The notes below the pieces were generated by a model that saw nothing but the letters and a program-made list of their open reading frames with translations, was not told the DNA's origin and did no database searches. Position numbers and translations under genes: made by a program. Positions 15,750 through 25,089 of a DNA stretch of 64,000 nucleotides are shown here, in pieces. The stretch covers positions 4,092,001 to 4,156,000 of the forward strand of contig NZ_JABFCS010000001.1 in assembly GCF_013087525.1 (NCBI RefSeq), read 5' to 3'. Every line of letters begins with the position of its first letter. Position 1 is the first letter of the stretch. The DNA comes from Ramlibacter montanisoli. Lineage in GTDB: Bacteria > Pseudomonadota > Gammaproteobacteria > Burkholderiales > Burkholderiaceae_C.

Positions 15750-16818
15750 ATGAGCATCGACGCGACCAGGTGGGTGATGACGGCGCCGCAGGAGCCCATG
15801 GTGCGGCGCGATTTCGTGGCGTCCGCGGGACCGGGGGAAGTGGTGGTCGAGGTGGCCGGCTGCGGCGTGTGCCACACCGACCTGGGCTACTACTACGACG
15901 GCGTGCGCACCAACCAGCCGCTGCCGCTGGCGCTCGGGCACGAGATCAGCGGCAAGGTCGTGAGCGCCGGCGACGGCGCCTCCGCCTGGCTCGGGCAAGT
16001 CGGTCATCGTGCCGGCGGTGCTGCCCTGCGGCGAGTGCGACCTGTGCAAGCGCGGGCTGGGCACCATCTGCCGCGGCCAGAAGATGCCGGGCAACGACAT
16101 CCAGGGCGGCTTCGCCTCGCACATCGTGGTGCCGGCGCGGGGGCTGTGCGAGGTGGACCTCGCGCGCCTTGCGCAGGCCGGCCTCACGCTGCCGCAGGTC
16201 TCCGTGGTCGCCGATGCGCTGACCACGCCTTACCAGGCGGTGCGGCGCGCGGGCGTCGCGCCGGGCAGCGTCGCCGTGGTCATCGGCACCGGCGGCGTGG
16301 GCGGCTACTGCGTGCAGGTCGCGGCCGCCGCCGGCGCGGCGGTGCTGGCGATCGACGTCGACGACGGCAAGCTGGACATGATCTCAAAGTACGGCGCCGC
16401 GAAGACCCTCAACAGCCGCGGCATGGACGCCAAGGCGATCAAGCAGGCCGTGTCGGCCTTCGCCAAGGAGCGCGGGCTGCGCGCCACCGAGTGGATCGTC
16501 TTCGAATGCTCGGGCACCGCGGCCGGCCAGCGGACCGCGTGGAACCTGCTGGTGCACGGCGCGACGCTGTGCGTGGTCGGCTTCACCATGGACAAGGTGG
16601 AAGTGCGGCTGTCCAACCTGATGGCCTTCGACGCCCGCGCCATAGGCAACTGGGGCTGCCCGCCCGAACACTATCCCGCCGCGCTCGACCTGGTGCTGCA
16701 GGGCAAGGTGCAGGTGGCGCCCTTCGTCGAGAGCCACCCGCTGGACGACATCAACCGGATCTTCGACGCGGTGCACCGGCACCAGATCCGCCCGCGCGTG
16801 GTGCTGCAACCGCGCTGA
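15750..16818 (+). CDS. had: 6-Hydroxycyclohex-1-ene-1-carbonyl-CoA dehydrogenase (one indel)
   Basis: Zinc-type medium-chain alcohol dehydrogenase that oxidises 6-hydroxycyclohexenecarbonyl-CoA with NAD in the benzoyl-CoA pathway. [18 protein letters not shown] and GHE supply the catalytic zinc site, [16 protein letters not shown] the structural zinc site, and [11 protein letters not shown] the NAD motif. ATG 15750 follows GGAG. The frame breaks in GGG 15993-15995; removing one G gives the continuous reading [17 protein letters not shown] and 355 residues, close to the family length. First gene of the operon running to fdx, with short spacings. Confidence 0.88.
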
Positions 16819-16845
16819 ACCCCAAGGAGCCGAGGAGACAAACCC

Positions 16846-17961
16846 ATGAACGCATCCGCGCTGGTCCCCCAGATCGAATTCAAGAACCACGACCTCGCGC
16901 CCCAGCCGGGCAAGCCGGGCGTGCGCTACGAGAAGCGTCCCGCGCGCCGTCCCGACGGCAGCGAAGTGGCCGGCCTCTACAACGCCTGGATCACGCTGGA
17001 CAACCCCTCGCAGTACAACTCGTACACGACCGACATGGTCAAGGCCGTGATCCTCGCGGTGCGCGCCGCATCCAATGCACGCGACGTGAACTGCATCGTG
17101 TTCACCGGCGCCGGGGACAAGGCCTTCTGCACCGGCGGCAACACCAAGGAATACGCCGAGTACTACGCCGGCCAGCCGCAGGAGTACCGCCAGTACATGC
17201 GCCTGTTCAACGACATGGTGACGGCGCTGCTGATCGCGGACAAGCCGGTGATCTGCCGCGTCAACGGCATGCGCATCGGCGGCGGCCAGGAGATCGGCAT
17301 GGCCTGCGACTTCACCGTCGCCCAGGACCTGGCCAAGTTCGGCCAGGCGGGTCCCAAGCACGGCTCCGCGCCGATCGGCGGCGCCACCGACTTCCTGCCG
17401 GTGATCATCGGCGCCGAGCGCGCGATGGCCGCCTGCGTGCTGTGCGAGCCCTTCTCGGCGCACCGCGCGTACCACATGGGAATGATCACGGAAGTGGTGC
17501 CGGCGCTGAAGGTCGATGGCCGCTTCATTGCCAACCCGCTGGTGGAGACCCAGCGCGCCTATGACGAATTCGGCCGCCTCGCCTACGGCGCCTTCAAGAC
17601 GGGCGACGCGGCCAAGGAGGGCAAGGCGCTGATGGCCAAGGGCACGGTGGACCTCTCGCTGCTGGACGAGGCCGTGGAGGCGCTGTGCGCCAAGATCCTG
17701 CTGACCTTCCCCGAGTGCACGCTCAAGACGGTGGAGGAACTGCGCAAGCCCAAGCTGGACGCGTGGAACCGCAACAAGGAGAACTCGCGCGACTGGCTGG
17801 CATTGAACATGATGACCGAGGCCCGCTCCGGCTTCATCGCCTTCAACGAGGGCACGAAGGAAGACCGCGAGGTGGACTTCGTGCTGCTGCGCCAGAAGCT
17901 CGCGGCCGGCGCCAGCTGGCTGGACTCGCTGCACGACGACATCCAGCCGAAGAAGGCCTGA
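16846..17961 (+). CDS. oah: 6-Oxocyclohex-1-ene-1-carbonyl-CoA hydrolase (ring opening)
   Basis: Crotonase-superfamily enzyme of 371 residues, the ring-cleaving hydrolase that yields 3-hydroxypimelyl-Co[23 protein letters not shown] and [17 protein letters not shown] are the characteristic oxyanion-hole and active-site blocks, followed by [17 protein letters not shown]. The ATG follows AGGAGACAAACCC, nearly the same ribosome site as korA. Length and order with had and dch match known bcr clusters. The gene is intact. Confidence 0.92.
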   Translation: MNASALVPQIEFKNHDLAPQPGKPGVRYEKRPARRPDGSEVAGLYNAWITLDNPSQYNSYTTDMVKAVILAVRAASNARDVNCIVFTGAGDKAFCTGGNTKEYAEYYAGQPQEYRQYMRLFNDMVTALLIADKPVICRVNGMRIGGGQEIGMACDFTVAQDLAKFGQAGPKHGSAPIGGATDFLPVIIGAERAMAACVLCEPFSAHRAYHMGMITEVVPALKVDGRFIANPLVETQRAYDEFGRLAYGAFKTGDAAKEGKALMAKGTVDLSLLDEAVEALCAKILLTFPECTLKTVEELRKPKLDAWNRNKENSRDWLALNMMTEARSGFIAFNEGTKEDREVDFVLLRQKLAAGASWLDSLHDDIQPKKA

Positions 17962-17962
17962 G

Positions 17963-18735
17963 ATGGACACCGCCTCCCCCTGAAGGCCTGGCTGGAAAAG
18001 GACGGCGCGCTGCTGCGCCTGCGCCTGGCCAAGCCCAAGGCCAACCTGGTCGACGCCGCGATGATCGAGGCGCTGCACGAGGCGCTGACCCAGTACCGCC
18101 GCCACGTGATGCTGCGCGGCGTGATCCTCGACGCCGAAGGGCCGCACTTCAGCTTCGGCGCCAGCGTCGAGGAACACCTGCCGGCGAAATGCGCGGCCAT
18201 GCTGGCCTCGCTGCATGCGCTGCTGCTCGAGATGCTGGAGTTCCCGGTGCCGGTGCTGGTCGCCGTGCAGGGCCAGTGCCTGGGCGGCGGGCTCGAGCTG
18301 GCGCTGGCCTGCGGCCGCATCTTCGCGGCGCCGGGCGCGCAGTTCGGCCAGCCCGAGATCAAGCTGGGCGTGTTCGCACCCGCCGCCTCCGCGCTGCTGC
18401 CCTACCGCGTGAACCAGCCGGCCGCCGAGGACCTGCTGCTCACCGGCCGCAGCATAGGCGCCGAGGAAGCGCTGGCGATCGGCCTGGTGCAGGCCGTGGT
18501 GGAGGACCCCGCCGCCGCCGCCGCGAGCTGGTTCGAGCAGCATCTCCTGGGCAAGAGCGCCGCGGCGCTGGCCTGCGCCACCGTCGCCGCCCGTGGCGTG
18601 ATGCAGCACAAGGTGCGCGAGCGCCTGGCGGAACTCGAACGGCTGTACCTGGACTGGCTGATGCGCACGCACGACGCCAACGAGGGGCTGGCCGCCTTCC
18701 TGGAAAAGCGCCAGCCCGCCTGGACCCACCAATAG
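17963..18735 (+). CDS. dch: Cyclohexa-1,5-dienecarbonyl-CoA hydratase (one indel)
   Basis: Crotonase-fold hydratase adding water to the dienoyl-CoA produced by benzoyl-CoA reductase. The expected start MDTASPLKAWLEKDGALLRL is split: ATG 17963 reads six codons to a TGA, because the C run 17976-17980 has five bases. Six restore a 257-residue protein, the usual size. HFSFGASVEEHLP and GQCLGGGLELALACG are the family active-site blocks. It follows oah by one base and precedes bcrC. Without the correction, the longest downstream ATG frame begins at 18061 and lacks the first 32 residues. Confidence 0.88.
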
Positions 18736-18745
18736 GAGACCCGGC

Positions 18746-19927
18746 ATGGACACGAGCCATCCCGTGCACGCGATCGTCGAGCGCTGCCAGCAACTGTTCG
18801 ACGACCTGGACTTCAACGCGGTCAAGCAGTGGAAGGCGGCGGTTCCCGGCCGCAAGGCGATCGGCTACATGCCGGTGTACGTGCCGCGCGAGCTGATCCA
18901 CGCCGCCGGCATGCTGCCGGTGGGCATCCTCGGCGGCGGCGACGCCATGGAGGTGATCCAGGGCGACGCCTACTACCAGAGCTACATCTGCCGCATCCCG
19001 CGCTCCACGCTGGAGCTGGGTCTCACCGGAAAGCTGGACTCGCTGGACGGGATGCTCTTCCCCTCCATCTGCGACGTGATCCGCAACCTCTCGGGCATGT
19101 GGCAGATCCTGTTCAAGGACAAGTACGTCAAGTACTTCGACGTGCCCCAGAACTACGTGGACGAGGTCGGCGGCAACTTCTACATCCACGAGATGCAGGC
19201 ATTGCGCGACGACCTGGGCAAGATCCGCGGCGCGACCATCACCGACGCCGAGATCAACGAATCGATCCGCGTCTACAACGACAACCGCGCGGCGATCCGG
19301 GAGCTGTATGCCTACCGCGCGGTCAAGCCCTGGCAGGCGCCGACCTCGGAGGTCTACCTGGTGCTGCGCGCCGGCATGGTGCTGCCCCCGGAGGAGCACA
19401 CGGCGCTGGTGCGCGAGTACATCGCCGCGACCGACCAGGTGGCGCGGGCCCGCCGCGACAACGCGCGCGTGGTCGTCAACGGTTCCTTCTGCGAGCAGCC
19501 GCCGCTGGCCCTGATCAAGTCCATCGAGATGGCCGGCTGCTACGTGGTGGACGACGACTTCATGCTGGTCACCCGCTGGCTGCTGGACGAGGTGCCGGCC
19601 GACGGCGACCCGCTGCAGGAGCTGTCCAAGGCCTTCCTGCACCGCTCCGCCTCCACGGCCGCCAAGTACGACGCCACGCGCGCGGAGAAGGGCATGTTCC
19701 TGCTCAAGCAGGTCAAGACCCGCGGCGCCGAGGGCGTGATCTTCGCCGCGCCTTCCTTCTGCGACCCCGCGCTGCTGGAGCGGCCGATGCTGCAGGACGT
19801 GCTGGCACAGCACAAGGTTCCCTACACGGCATTCAAGTACGCGGAGAACACCGGCCAGATGGCGCCGATCCGCGAGCAGGCCGGCACCTTCGCCGATTCG
19901 ATCAAGCTCTGGAGTGATGCAGCATGA
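18746..19927 (+). CDS. bcrC: Benzoyl-CoA reductase subunit C
   Basis: Intact 393-residue member of the BcrB/BcrC/HgdB family. Together with BcrB it forms the substrate-binding half of ATP-dependent class I benzoyl-CoA reductase. Family blocks: PGRKAIGYMPVYVPRELIHAAG, ICDVIRNLSGMW and VVVNGSFCEQPPL. Cysteines in CRIPR, SICD and SFCE are candidate cluster ligands. It overlaps bcrB by four bases. This subunit set indicates the Thauera-type (Bcr) rather than the metal-dependent Bam system. Confidence 0.93.
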   Translation: MDTSHPVHAIVERCQQLFDDLDFNAVKQWKAAVPGRKAIGYMPVYVPRELIHAAGMLPVGILGGGDAMEVIQGDAYYQSYICRIPRSTLELGLTGKLDSLDGMLFPSICDVIRNLSGMWQILFKDKYVKYFDVPQNYVDEVGGNFYIHEMQALRDDLGKIRGATITDAEINESIRVYNDNRAAIRELYAYRAVKPWQAPTSEVYLVLRAGMVLPPEEHTALVREYIAATDQVARARRDNARVVVNGSFCEQPPLALIKSIEMAGCYVVDDDFMLVTRWLLDEVPADGDPLQELSKAFLHRSASTAAKYDATRAEKGMFLLKQVKTRGAEGVIFAAPSFCDPALLERPMLQDVLAQHKVPYTAFKYAENTGQMAPIREQAGTFADSIKLWSDAA

Positions 19928-21276
19928 ACACGGTCATTTCGATGCCGGAGAGCCGCAAGGCCAAGCCCGTCGCGATCAAGGAAGACGCGATGAACCTCCA
20001 GAAGGAGCTGATCAACCGCAACTACATGGACCTCGCGCAGGCGCGGCAGATGGGCCGCAAGGTGTCGGCGACCTTCGTGCCGGGCAACCTGAACGAGCTC
20101 CTCATGTGCTTCGACTTCGCGCGCAGCCTGCCGGAGACCAATGCGCTGCAGAACGGCATGCGCAAGAAGTCCGGCAAGTTCATCATGGACGCGGAGCGCG
20201 ACGGCCAGAGCGAGGACGTCTGCACCTACGTGAAGGCAGACCTGGGGATGATGATGGGCGGCGAGATCGGCCCCACCGGCGACCCGTTGCCGCGGCCCGA
20301 CGTGCTGCTGCTGTCGTACACGGGCTGCTTCACCTTCATGAAGTGGTTCGAGCTGATCCGCCACAAGTACGGCATCGAGACCCTGATGCTGCACGTGCCC
20401 TACCAGAGCCAGGGCCGCATCGATCCCAACATGCGGCAGTACGTGGTCAAGCAGCTGAAGGAAACCATCATCCCGGCGCTGGAGCGGATCTCGGGCGTGA
20501 AGTTCGACATCGACCGCCTGCGCCAGTACATGAAGGAGTCGGCCAAGGCGGAGGAGGACCTGGTCAAGGTGCTGCAGTCCGCGAAGCACCGGCCTTCGCC
20601 CATCGACGGCTACTTCGGCGCGGTCTACTACATCGGCCCGATCTTCACCGCCTTCCGCGGCACGCCGGAAGCCACCGAGTACTACCGCGTGCTGCGCGAG
20701 GAGATTGAGACGCGCATCCGCGAAGGCCGCGGCCCGATCACGCCGGAAGGCGAGATGGGCGAGGAGAAGTACCGGCTGGTGGTCGAAGGCCCGCCCAACT
20801 GGACCAGCTTCCGCGAGTTCTGGAAGATGTTCTACGACGAGGGCGCGGTGGTGGTGTCCTCTACCTACTCCAAGGTCGGCGGCCTGTACGACTTCGGCTT
20901 CCGCCACGACCCGGACAACCCGATCGAGTCGCTGGCCGACTACTGCCTGGGCTGCTACACCAACCTGAGCCTGCCGGCGCGGATCGACATGATCTGCAAC
21001 TACATCGACGAGTACCAGGCCGACGGCCTGCTGATCAACTCGGTCAAGAGCTGCAACAGCTTCTCCGCCGGCCAGCTGCTGATCCTGCGCGAAGTGGAAA
21101 AGCGCACCGGCAAGCCGGCGGCCTTCATCGAGACCGACCTGGTGGACCCGCGCTACTTCTCCGCGGCCAACGTGAAGAACCGGCTGGAGAGCTACTTCCA
21201 GATGGTCAAGCAGAAGCGCACCACCGGCATCGGCGCGGGCGTGCGGCCGGTGATCCCGCTGACCGTGGCCCAGTGA
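19924..21276 (+). CDS. bcrB: Benzoyl-CoA reductase subunit B
   Basis: Intact 450-residue HgdB-family subunit and partner of BcrC. Blocks: [44 protein letters not shown] and [12 protein letters not shown], which hold the cysteines expected to bind the [4Fe-4S] cluster near the substrate. A second in-frame ATG 60 bases downstream ([12 protein letters not shown]) could be the true start; the first overlaps bcrC in the normal operon manner. The dimer with BcrC receives electrons from the BcrAD activator. Confidence 0.93.
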   Translation: MNTVISMPESRKAKPVAIKEDAMNLQKELINRNYMDLAQARQMGRKVSATFVPGNLNELLMCFDFARSLPETNALQNGMRKKSGKFIMDAERDGQSEDVCTYVKADLGMMMGGEIGPTGDPLPRPDVLLLSYTGCFTFMKWFELIRHKYGIETLMLHVPYQSQGRIDPNMRQYVVKQLKETIIPALERISGVKFDIDRLRQYMKESAKAEEDLVKVLQSAKHRPSPIDGYFGAVYYIGPIFTAFRGTPEATEYYRVLREEIETRIREGRGPITPEGEMGEEKYRLVVEGPPNWTSFREFWKMFYDEGAVVVSSTYSKVGGLYDFGFRHDPDNPIESLADYCLGCYTNLSLPARIDMICNYIDEYQADGLLINSVKSCNSFSAGQLLILREVEKRTGKPAAFIETDLVDPRYFSAANVKNRLESYFQMVKQKRTTGIGAGVRPVIPLTVAQ

Positions 21277-21290
21277 AGGGGAGGACGCAC

Positions 21291-22636
21291 ATGCGCTGCT
21301 TCATCGGCATCGACCTGGGCTCCACCACCACCAAGGCGGTGGTGATGGACGAGAACCAGAACATCATCGGTCGCGGCATCACCAACTCGCGCTCGAACTA
21401 CGACACGGCCGCCGCGGTGGCCAAGCAGGAAGCGCTGCTGAACAGCCGCTTCTACCTGTTCCGACAGGCGCTGCAGCGCACCGGCGCGCTCGACGGCGCG
21501 CTCGACGTGTTCATCGAACAGCTCGAACGCGACTTCCGCGCCGAGCAGTACATGGAGCAGCTGCAGGACCTGGAGGAGACCTGCTACCGCAACCTGGAGA
21601 CGGCACATTTCGGCGCCGCCACCGAGTCGGTGCGCGAGGCGTTGCGCGAGGTGTTCCGCCGCATCAACGCGGAAGCGCCCTCGCTGTTCGCCCCCGGCGC
21701 CAAGCGCAAGAGCGACTTCTTCCGCGACATTGCCGGCAGCCAGTACCTGGCCATCGGCGAGGCGGTCGCCAAGGAGTCCGGCACGCGCTACGACTACCTG
21801 CTGAACCTGTTCGACCGATCGATCATCGAGGTGGAGAACCGCGTGTACGCGGACTCGATCCGGCGCCACCTGCTGGCGGCACTGGAGCGCACCTTCATCG
21901 CCGTGCCGGCATCGGCGCAGCGGCGCACCCAGGTCGAGGCGCCGATCAAGGGCGTGCTGGACACCGAGATGGAGGAGACCTACGTGGTGGGCACCGGCTA
22001 CGGCCGCGCGCGCCTGCCCTTCTCCAAGGAGCACGTGCGCTCCGAGATCCTGTGCCACGGCCTGGGCGCCCATGTGATGTACCGCGGCACGGCCACCGTG
22101 CTGGACATCGGCGGGCAGGACACCAAGGCGATCCAGGTGGACCCGGCCGGCATCGTCGAGAGCTTCCAGATGAACGACCGCTGCGCCGCCGGCTGCGGAC
22201 GATATCTCGGCTACATCGCCGACGAGATGAACATGGGGCTGCACGAACTGGGCCCGATGGCGATGAAGTCCACCAAGGCGATCCGCATCAACTCCACCTG
22301 CACGGTGTTCGCCGGCGCCGAGCTGCGCGACCGCCTGAGCCTGGGCGACAGGCGCGAGGACATCATGGCCGGCCTGCACCGCGCCATCATCCTGCGCGCC
22401 ATGTCGATCCTGGCGCGCTCGGGCGGCATCCGCGACCAGTTCACCTTCACCGGAGGGGTCGCCAAGAACGAGGCCGCCGTCAAGGCGCTGAAGGGCTGGT
22501 CTACGAGAACTACGGCCAGCTCACGCTGAACATCGACCCCGATTCGATCTACACCGGCGCCCTGGGCGCGTCCACCTTCGCCTGGCGGGCGGTGGTGGAG
22601 GACGGCAAGACCGCCGAAAGGAGGCTGGCAGCATGA
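21291..22636 (+). CDS. bcrA: Benzoyl-CoA reductase ATPase subunit A (one indel)
   Basis: ASKHA-type ATPase that, with BcrD, couples ATP hydrolysis to electron transfer into Bcr[18 protein letters not shown] and [10 protein letters not shown] are the ATP motifs, and [12 protein letters not shown] supplies a cysteine for the shared Fe-S cluster. ATG 21291 is chosen because GGGGAGG lies 10-16 bases upstream; the open frame starts earlier at a GTG. Near the end GGG 22493-22495 appears one base short: four G restore [27 protein letters not shown] and the stop that overlaps bcrD. Restored length is 448 residues. Confidence 0.9.
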
Positions 22637-23475
22637 TCCACACCGTCGGCATCGACATCGGCTCCGGCGCGGTGAAGAGCACGCTCTTCCGCGTCGACGA
22701 GGACGGCAGCACGCACTGGCTGGCCAAGCGCTGCGAGCGCATCCGCCGGCGCGACCCCATGACGCTGGCGCGCGAGGGCCTGGACGCGGTGCTGGCCGAC
22801 GCCGGCCTGGCGGGCAACGACATCGCCTACATCGCCACCACCGGCGAGGGCGAGAACGTGAAGTTCGCCACCGGCCACTTCTACACGATGACCACGCACG
22901 CGCGCGGCGGCGTGTTCCTGCGGCCCGGCATCAATGCCGTGGTGGACGTGGGCGCGCTGAACGGCCGCGCGATCTACGTGGACGAGCGCGGCAAGGTGCT
23001 GTCATACAAGATGACCAGCCAGTGCGCTTCCGGCTCCGGCCAGTTCCTGGAGAACATCGCCCGCTACCTGGGCGTGGCGGTCGAGGAGATCGGCGCGCTG
23101 TCGAAGAGCTCGAAGGACCCGGAGAAGGTCAGCTCGATCTGCGCCGTGCTGGCCGAGACCGACGTGATCAACATGGTCAGCCGCGGCATCGCGACGCCGG
23201 ACATCCTCAAGGGCATCCACCTCTCGATGGCCTCGCGCATCGTCAAGCTGCTGAAGGTGACCGGCATCAAGAGCGGCACCGCGCTGCTGACCGGCGGGCT
23301 GGCCCTGGACGAGGGCCTGCTGGCCGCCGTGCGCGAGGAGATGGCGGCCGAGAAGGTGCCGGTGGAGGTGGCGAGCCACCCCGATTCGATCTACGCGGGT
23401 GCGATCGGCGCCGCGCTGTGGGGCGCGTACCGGCATGCGCGCCTGCATGAACTGCAGCAGCGCGCTGCGGCCTGA
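22633..23475 (+). CDS. bcrD: Benzoyl-CoA reductase ATPase subunit D
   Basis: Intact 280-residue ASKHA ATPase. [25 protein letters not shown] and [16 protein letters not shown] give the ATP site and the first Fe-S cysteine, and [14 protein letters not shown] the second. It pairs with BcrA to form the activator module, with the [4Fe-4S] cluster at the dimer interface. Its start overlaps the bcrA stop by four bases. C-terminal [16 protein letters not shown] mirrors the equivalent segment of BcrA. Confidence 0.93.
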   Translation: MIHTVGIDIGSGAVKSTLFRVDEDGSTHWLAKRCERIRRRDPMTLAREGLDAVLADAGLAGNDIAYIATTGEGENVKFATGHFYTMTTHARGGVFLRPGINAVVDVGALNGRAIYVDERGKVLSYKMTSQCASGSGQFLENIARYLGVAVEEIGALSKSSKDPEKVSSICAVLAETDVINMVSRGIATPDILKGIHLSMASRIVKLLKVTGIKSGTALLTGGLALDEGLLAAVREEMAAEKVPVEVASHPDSIYAGAIGAALWGAYRHARLHELQQRAAA

Positions 23476-23493
23476 AACCGAAGGAGACACACC

Positions 23494-23739
23494 ATGGCCC
23501 TGATGATCGTGGAAGGCTGCACCGCCTGCGACGCCTGCCGTCCCGCCTGCCCGAACGAGGCGATCAGCATCGGCGAGATCGTGTACGTGATCGACGCGCT
23601 GCGCTGCACCGAATGCGTGGGCGCGGAAGACGAGCCGCAATGCAAGCTGGCCTGCCCCGCCGACTGCATCGTGCAGAACCCTGACTTCGTCGAATCGCAG
23701 GAAGAGCTGCTGGCGAAGTACAGCAGCCTGCACGGCTAG
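23494..23739 (+). CDS. fdx: 2[4Fe-4S] ferredoxin of the benzoyl-CoA pathway
   Basis: Ferredoxin of 81 residues with two clusters: Cys9-x2-Cys12-x2-Cys15-x3-Cys19-Pro, and Cys38-x2-Cys41-x8-Cys50-x3-Cys54-Pro. The longer spacing in the second motif is the Allochromatium/Thauera type of low-potential ferredoxin. A short C-terminal helix follows. It should carry electrons from KorAB to BcrAD. AAGGAG precedes the ATG. It is the last gene of the operon and overlaps the end of convergent pfkA by four bases, leaving no room for a separate terminator. Confidence 0.92.
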   Translation: MALMIVEGCTACDACRPACPNEAISIGEIVYVIDALRCTECVGAEDEPQCKLACPADCIVQNPDFVESQEELLAKYSSLHG

Positions 23740-24869
23740 GTCATCAACTGCGACGGCGTGCGGCCGTCGAAACGGAACTCCACGTCCTTCACGCCGAAGG
23801 ACGTGCCCACCGCGAGCGCGGCGGCAACCATGGGCGCGTCGGACGAGACCAGGCGCTGCCGGTTGGCGACGTCGGCGATCGCGACGCTGGTGAGCCGGCC
23901 GCCTTGCGTCGCGACCATGCGGCCGTACTGGCCGTCGGCCACCAGTGCCGCGGCGTAGGCGCCGAAGGCCGTGGCCAGCGTGCGGTCGAAGGCGTGGGTG
24001 GGCGTGCCGCCGCGCTGCACGTGTCCCAGCATGGTCCGGCGCACCTCGCTGGTCAGGCGCTGCGTCAGCTGCTGCTCCAGCACGCCGCAGATGCCGCCCA
24101 GGCGCAGCGGATCCGGGCTGTCGGCCACGACCTGCCGGATCGCGTGCTGGCCGCCGATCGGCTTGGCGCCCTCGGCCACGCAGACCAGCGTGTAGCGCTG
24201 CCCGCCCTGTTCGCGCGCGCGGCAGACGCGCGCGACCTCCTCGATGTCGTACTCCATCTCCGGGATCAGGATCACGTCGGCGCCGCCGGCCACGCCCGCG
24301 TACAGCGCGATCCAGCCGGCGTAGCGCCCCATGGTCTCCAGGATCATCACGCGGTGGTGGCTCTGCGCGGTGGTGTGCAGCCGGTCGATGGCCTCGGTCG
24401 CGATCGCCACGGCGGTGTCGAAGCCGAAGGTGCGATCGGTGTACATCAGGTCGTTGTCGATCGTCTTGGGCACGCCCACCATGGGGATGCCGGCCTGCTG
24501 CAGGCGGTGCGCGATCGACATGGTGCCGTCGCCGCCGATGGCCACCACGGCGTCGAGCCTGAGTTCGTCGCGCGCGTAGCGCACGGCCTCGGCCGACACG
24601 TCGGCGTTGCCGCGCAGGTGGTAGGCGAAGGGATTGGCCTTGTTGCTGGTGCCCAGGATGGTGCCGCCGAGCGTGAGGATGCCGGAGACGTCGCGCAGCG
24701 AGAGCGGGCGGGACTGCTTCTCCACCATGCCCGCGAATCCGTCGACGAAGCCGACGACCTCGGCACCCCGGTCCAGGATGAGGCTCTTGGTGACCGCCCG
24801 GATGACTGCGTTCAGCCCGGGGCTGTCGCCGCCGCCGGTGAGGATGCCTACTCGCCTGGGAACGGTCAT
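23736..24869 (-). CDS. pfkA: 6-Phosphofructokinase (group III-like)
   Basis: Protein of 377 residues of the PfkA fold. GILTGGGDSPGLNAVIR opens it, GGDG (not GGDD) marks the ATP-type glycine at E. coli position 104, and PKTIDND carries lysine at position 124. Gly104 with Lys124 is the combination seen in actinobacterial-type group III ATP-PFK and differs from both E. coli PfkA and classical PPi enzymes. ETMGRYAGWIAL and VLGHVQRGG-like GHVQRGGTPTHAFDR follow. It lies 12 bases beyond tRNA-Arg on the same strand. Phosphoryl donor preference is inference. Confidence 0.85.
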   Translation of the reverse strand: MTVPRRVGILTGGGDSPGLNAVIRAVTKSLILDRGAEVVGFVDGFAGMVEKQSRPLSLRDVSGILTLGGTILGTSNKANPFAYHLRGNADVSAEAVRYARDELRLDAVVAIGGDGTMSIAHRLQQAGIPMVGVPKTIDNDLMYTDRTFGFDTAVAIATEAIDRLHTTAQSHHRVMILETMGRYAGWIALYAGVAGGADVILIPEMEYDIEEVARVCRAREQGGQRYTLVCVAEGAKPIGGQHAIRQVVADSPDPLRLGGICGVLEQQLTQRLTSEVRRTMLGHVQRGGTPTHAFDRTLATAFGAYAAALVADGQYGRMVATQGGRLTSVAIADVANRQRLVSSDAPMVAAALAVGTSFGVKDVEFRFDGRTPSQLMT

Positions 24870-24881
24870 GGCAGGAATGGG

Positions 24882-24957
24882 TGGCGCGGCTGGCGGGGAT
24901 CGAACCCACGACCCTTGGCTTCGGAGGCCAATACTCTATCCACTGAGCTACAGCCGC
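24882..24957 (-). tRNA. tRNA-Arg (anticodon CCG), CCA encoded
   Basis: Full cloverleaf on the minus strand: acceptor GCGGCTG pairs with CAGCCGC, the D arm reads GCTCAGTGGATAGAGT, and the anticodon arm is TTGGC-CTCCGAA-GCCAA with anticodon CCG. The T arm has GTTCGATCC, the discriminator is G and CCA is encoded at 24882-24884. The 3' end faces pfkA and the aromatic block, the orientation in which islands integrate into tRNA genes. Confidence 0.96.
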
Positions 24958-25042
24958 ATTTGATGCGAGCGTGCATTATCGCCGATGCCCGCCGTCCTGC
25001 CGGGCCGCGGCCTCGGCCCGGGGCCGGCGCGGGGGTGCTCGC

Positions 25043-25048
25043 TATAAT
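25043..25048 (+). promoter_or_regulatory. Probable -10 box of the cytochrome c gene
   Basis: A perfect TATAAT lies 42 bases before the ATG at 25090 in a very GC-rich setting. No convincing -35 is seen 16-18 bases upstream, so an activator or an extended element may be involved. Confidence 0.5.
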
Positions 25049-25089
25049 TACCGGTTGATCCCGAAATCGAGATTTCATTGAGGACGCCC

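Noticed and set aside
13800..17564. A plus-strand open frame of about 1254 codons across korA and had
   Set aside because: It is antisense to korA and out of frame with had; Arg/Gly/His/Gln-rich, no domain. High GC removes stops from shadow frames.
13779..23739. Interpreting had, dch and bcrA as pseudogenes
   Set aside because: Each has one run-length error and otherwise complete catalytic motifs; neighbouring bcrB, bcrC, bcrD and oah are intact.
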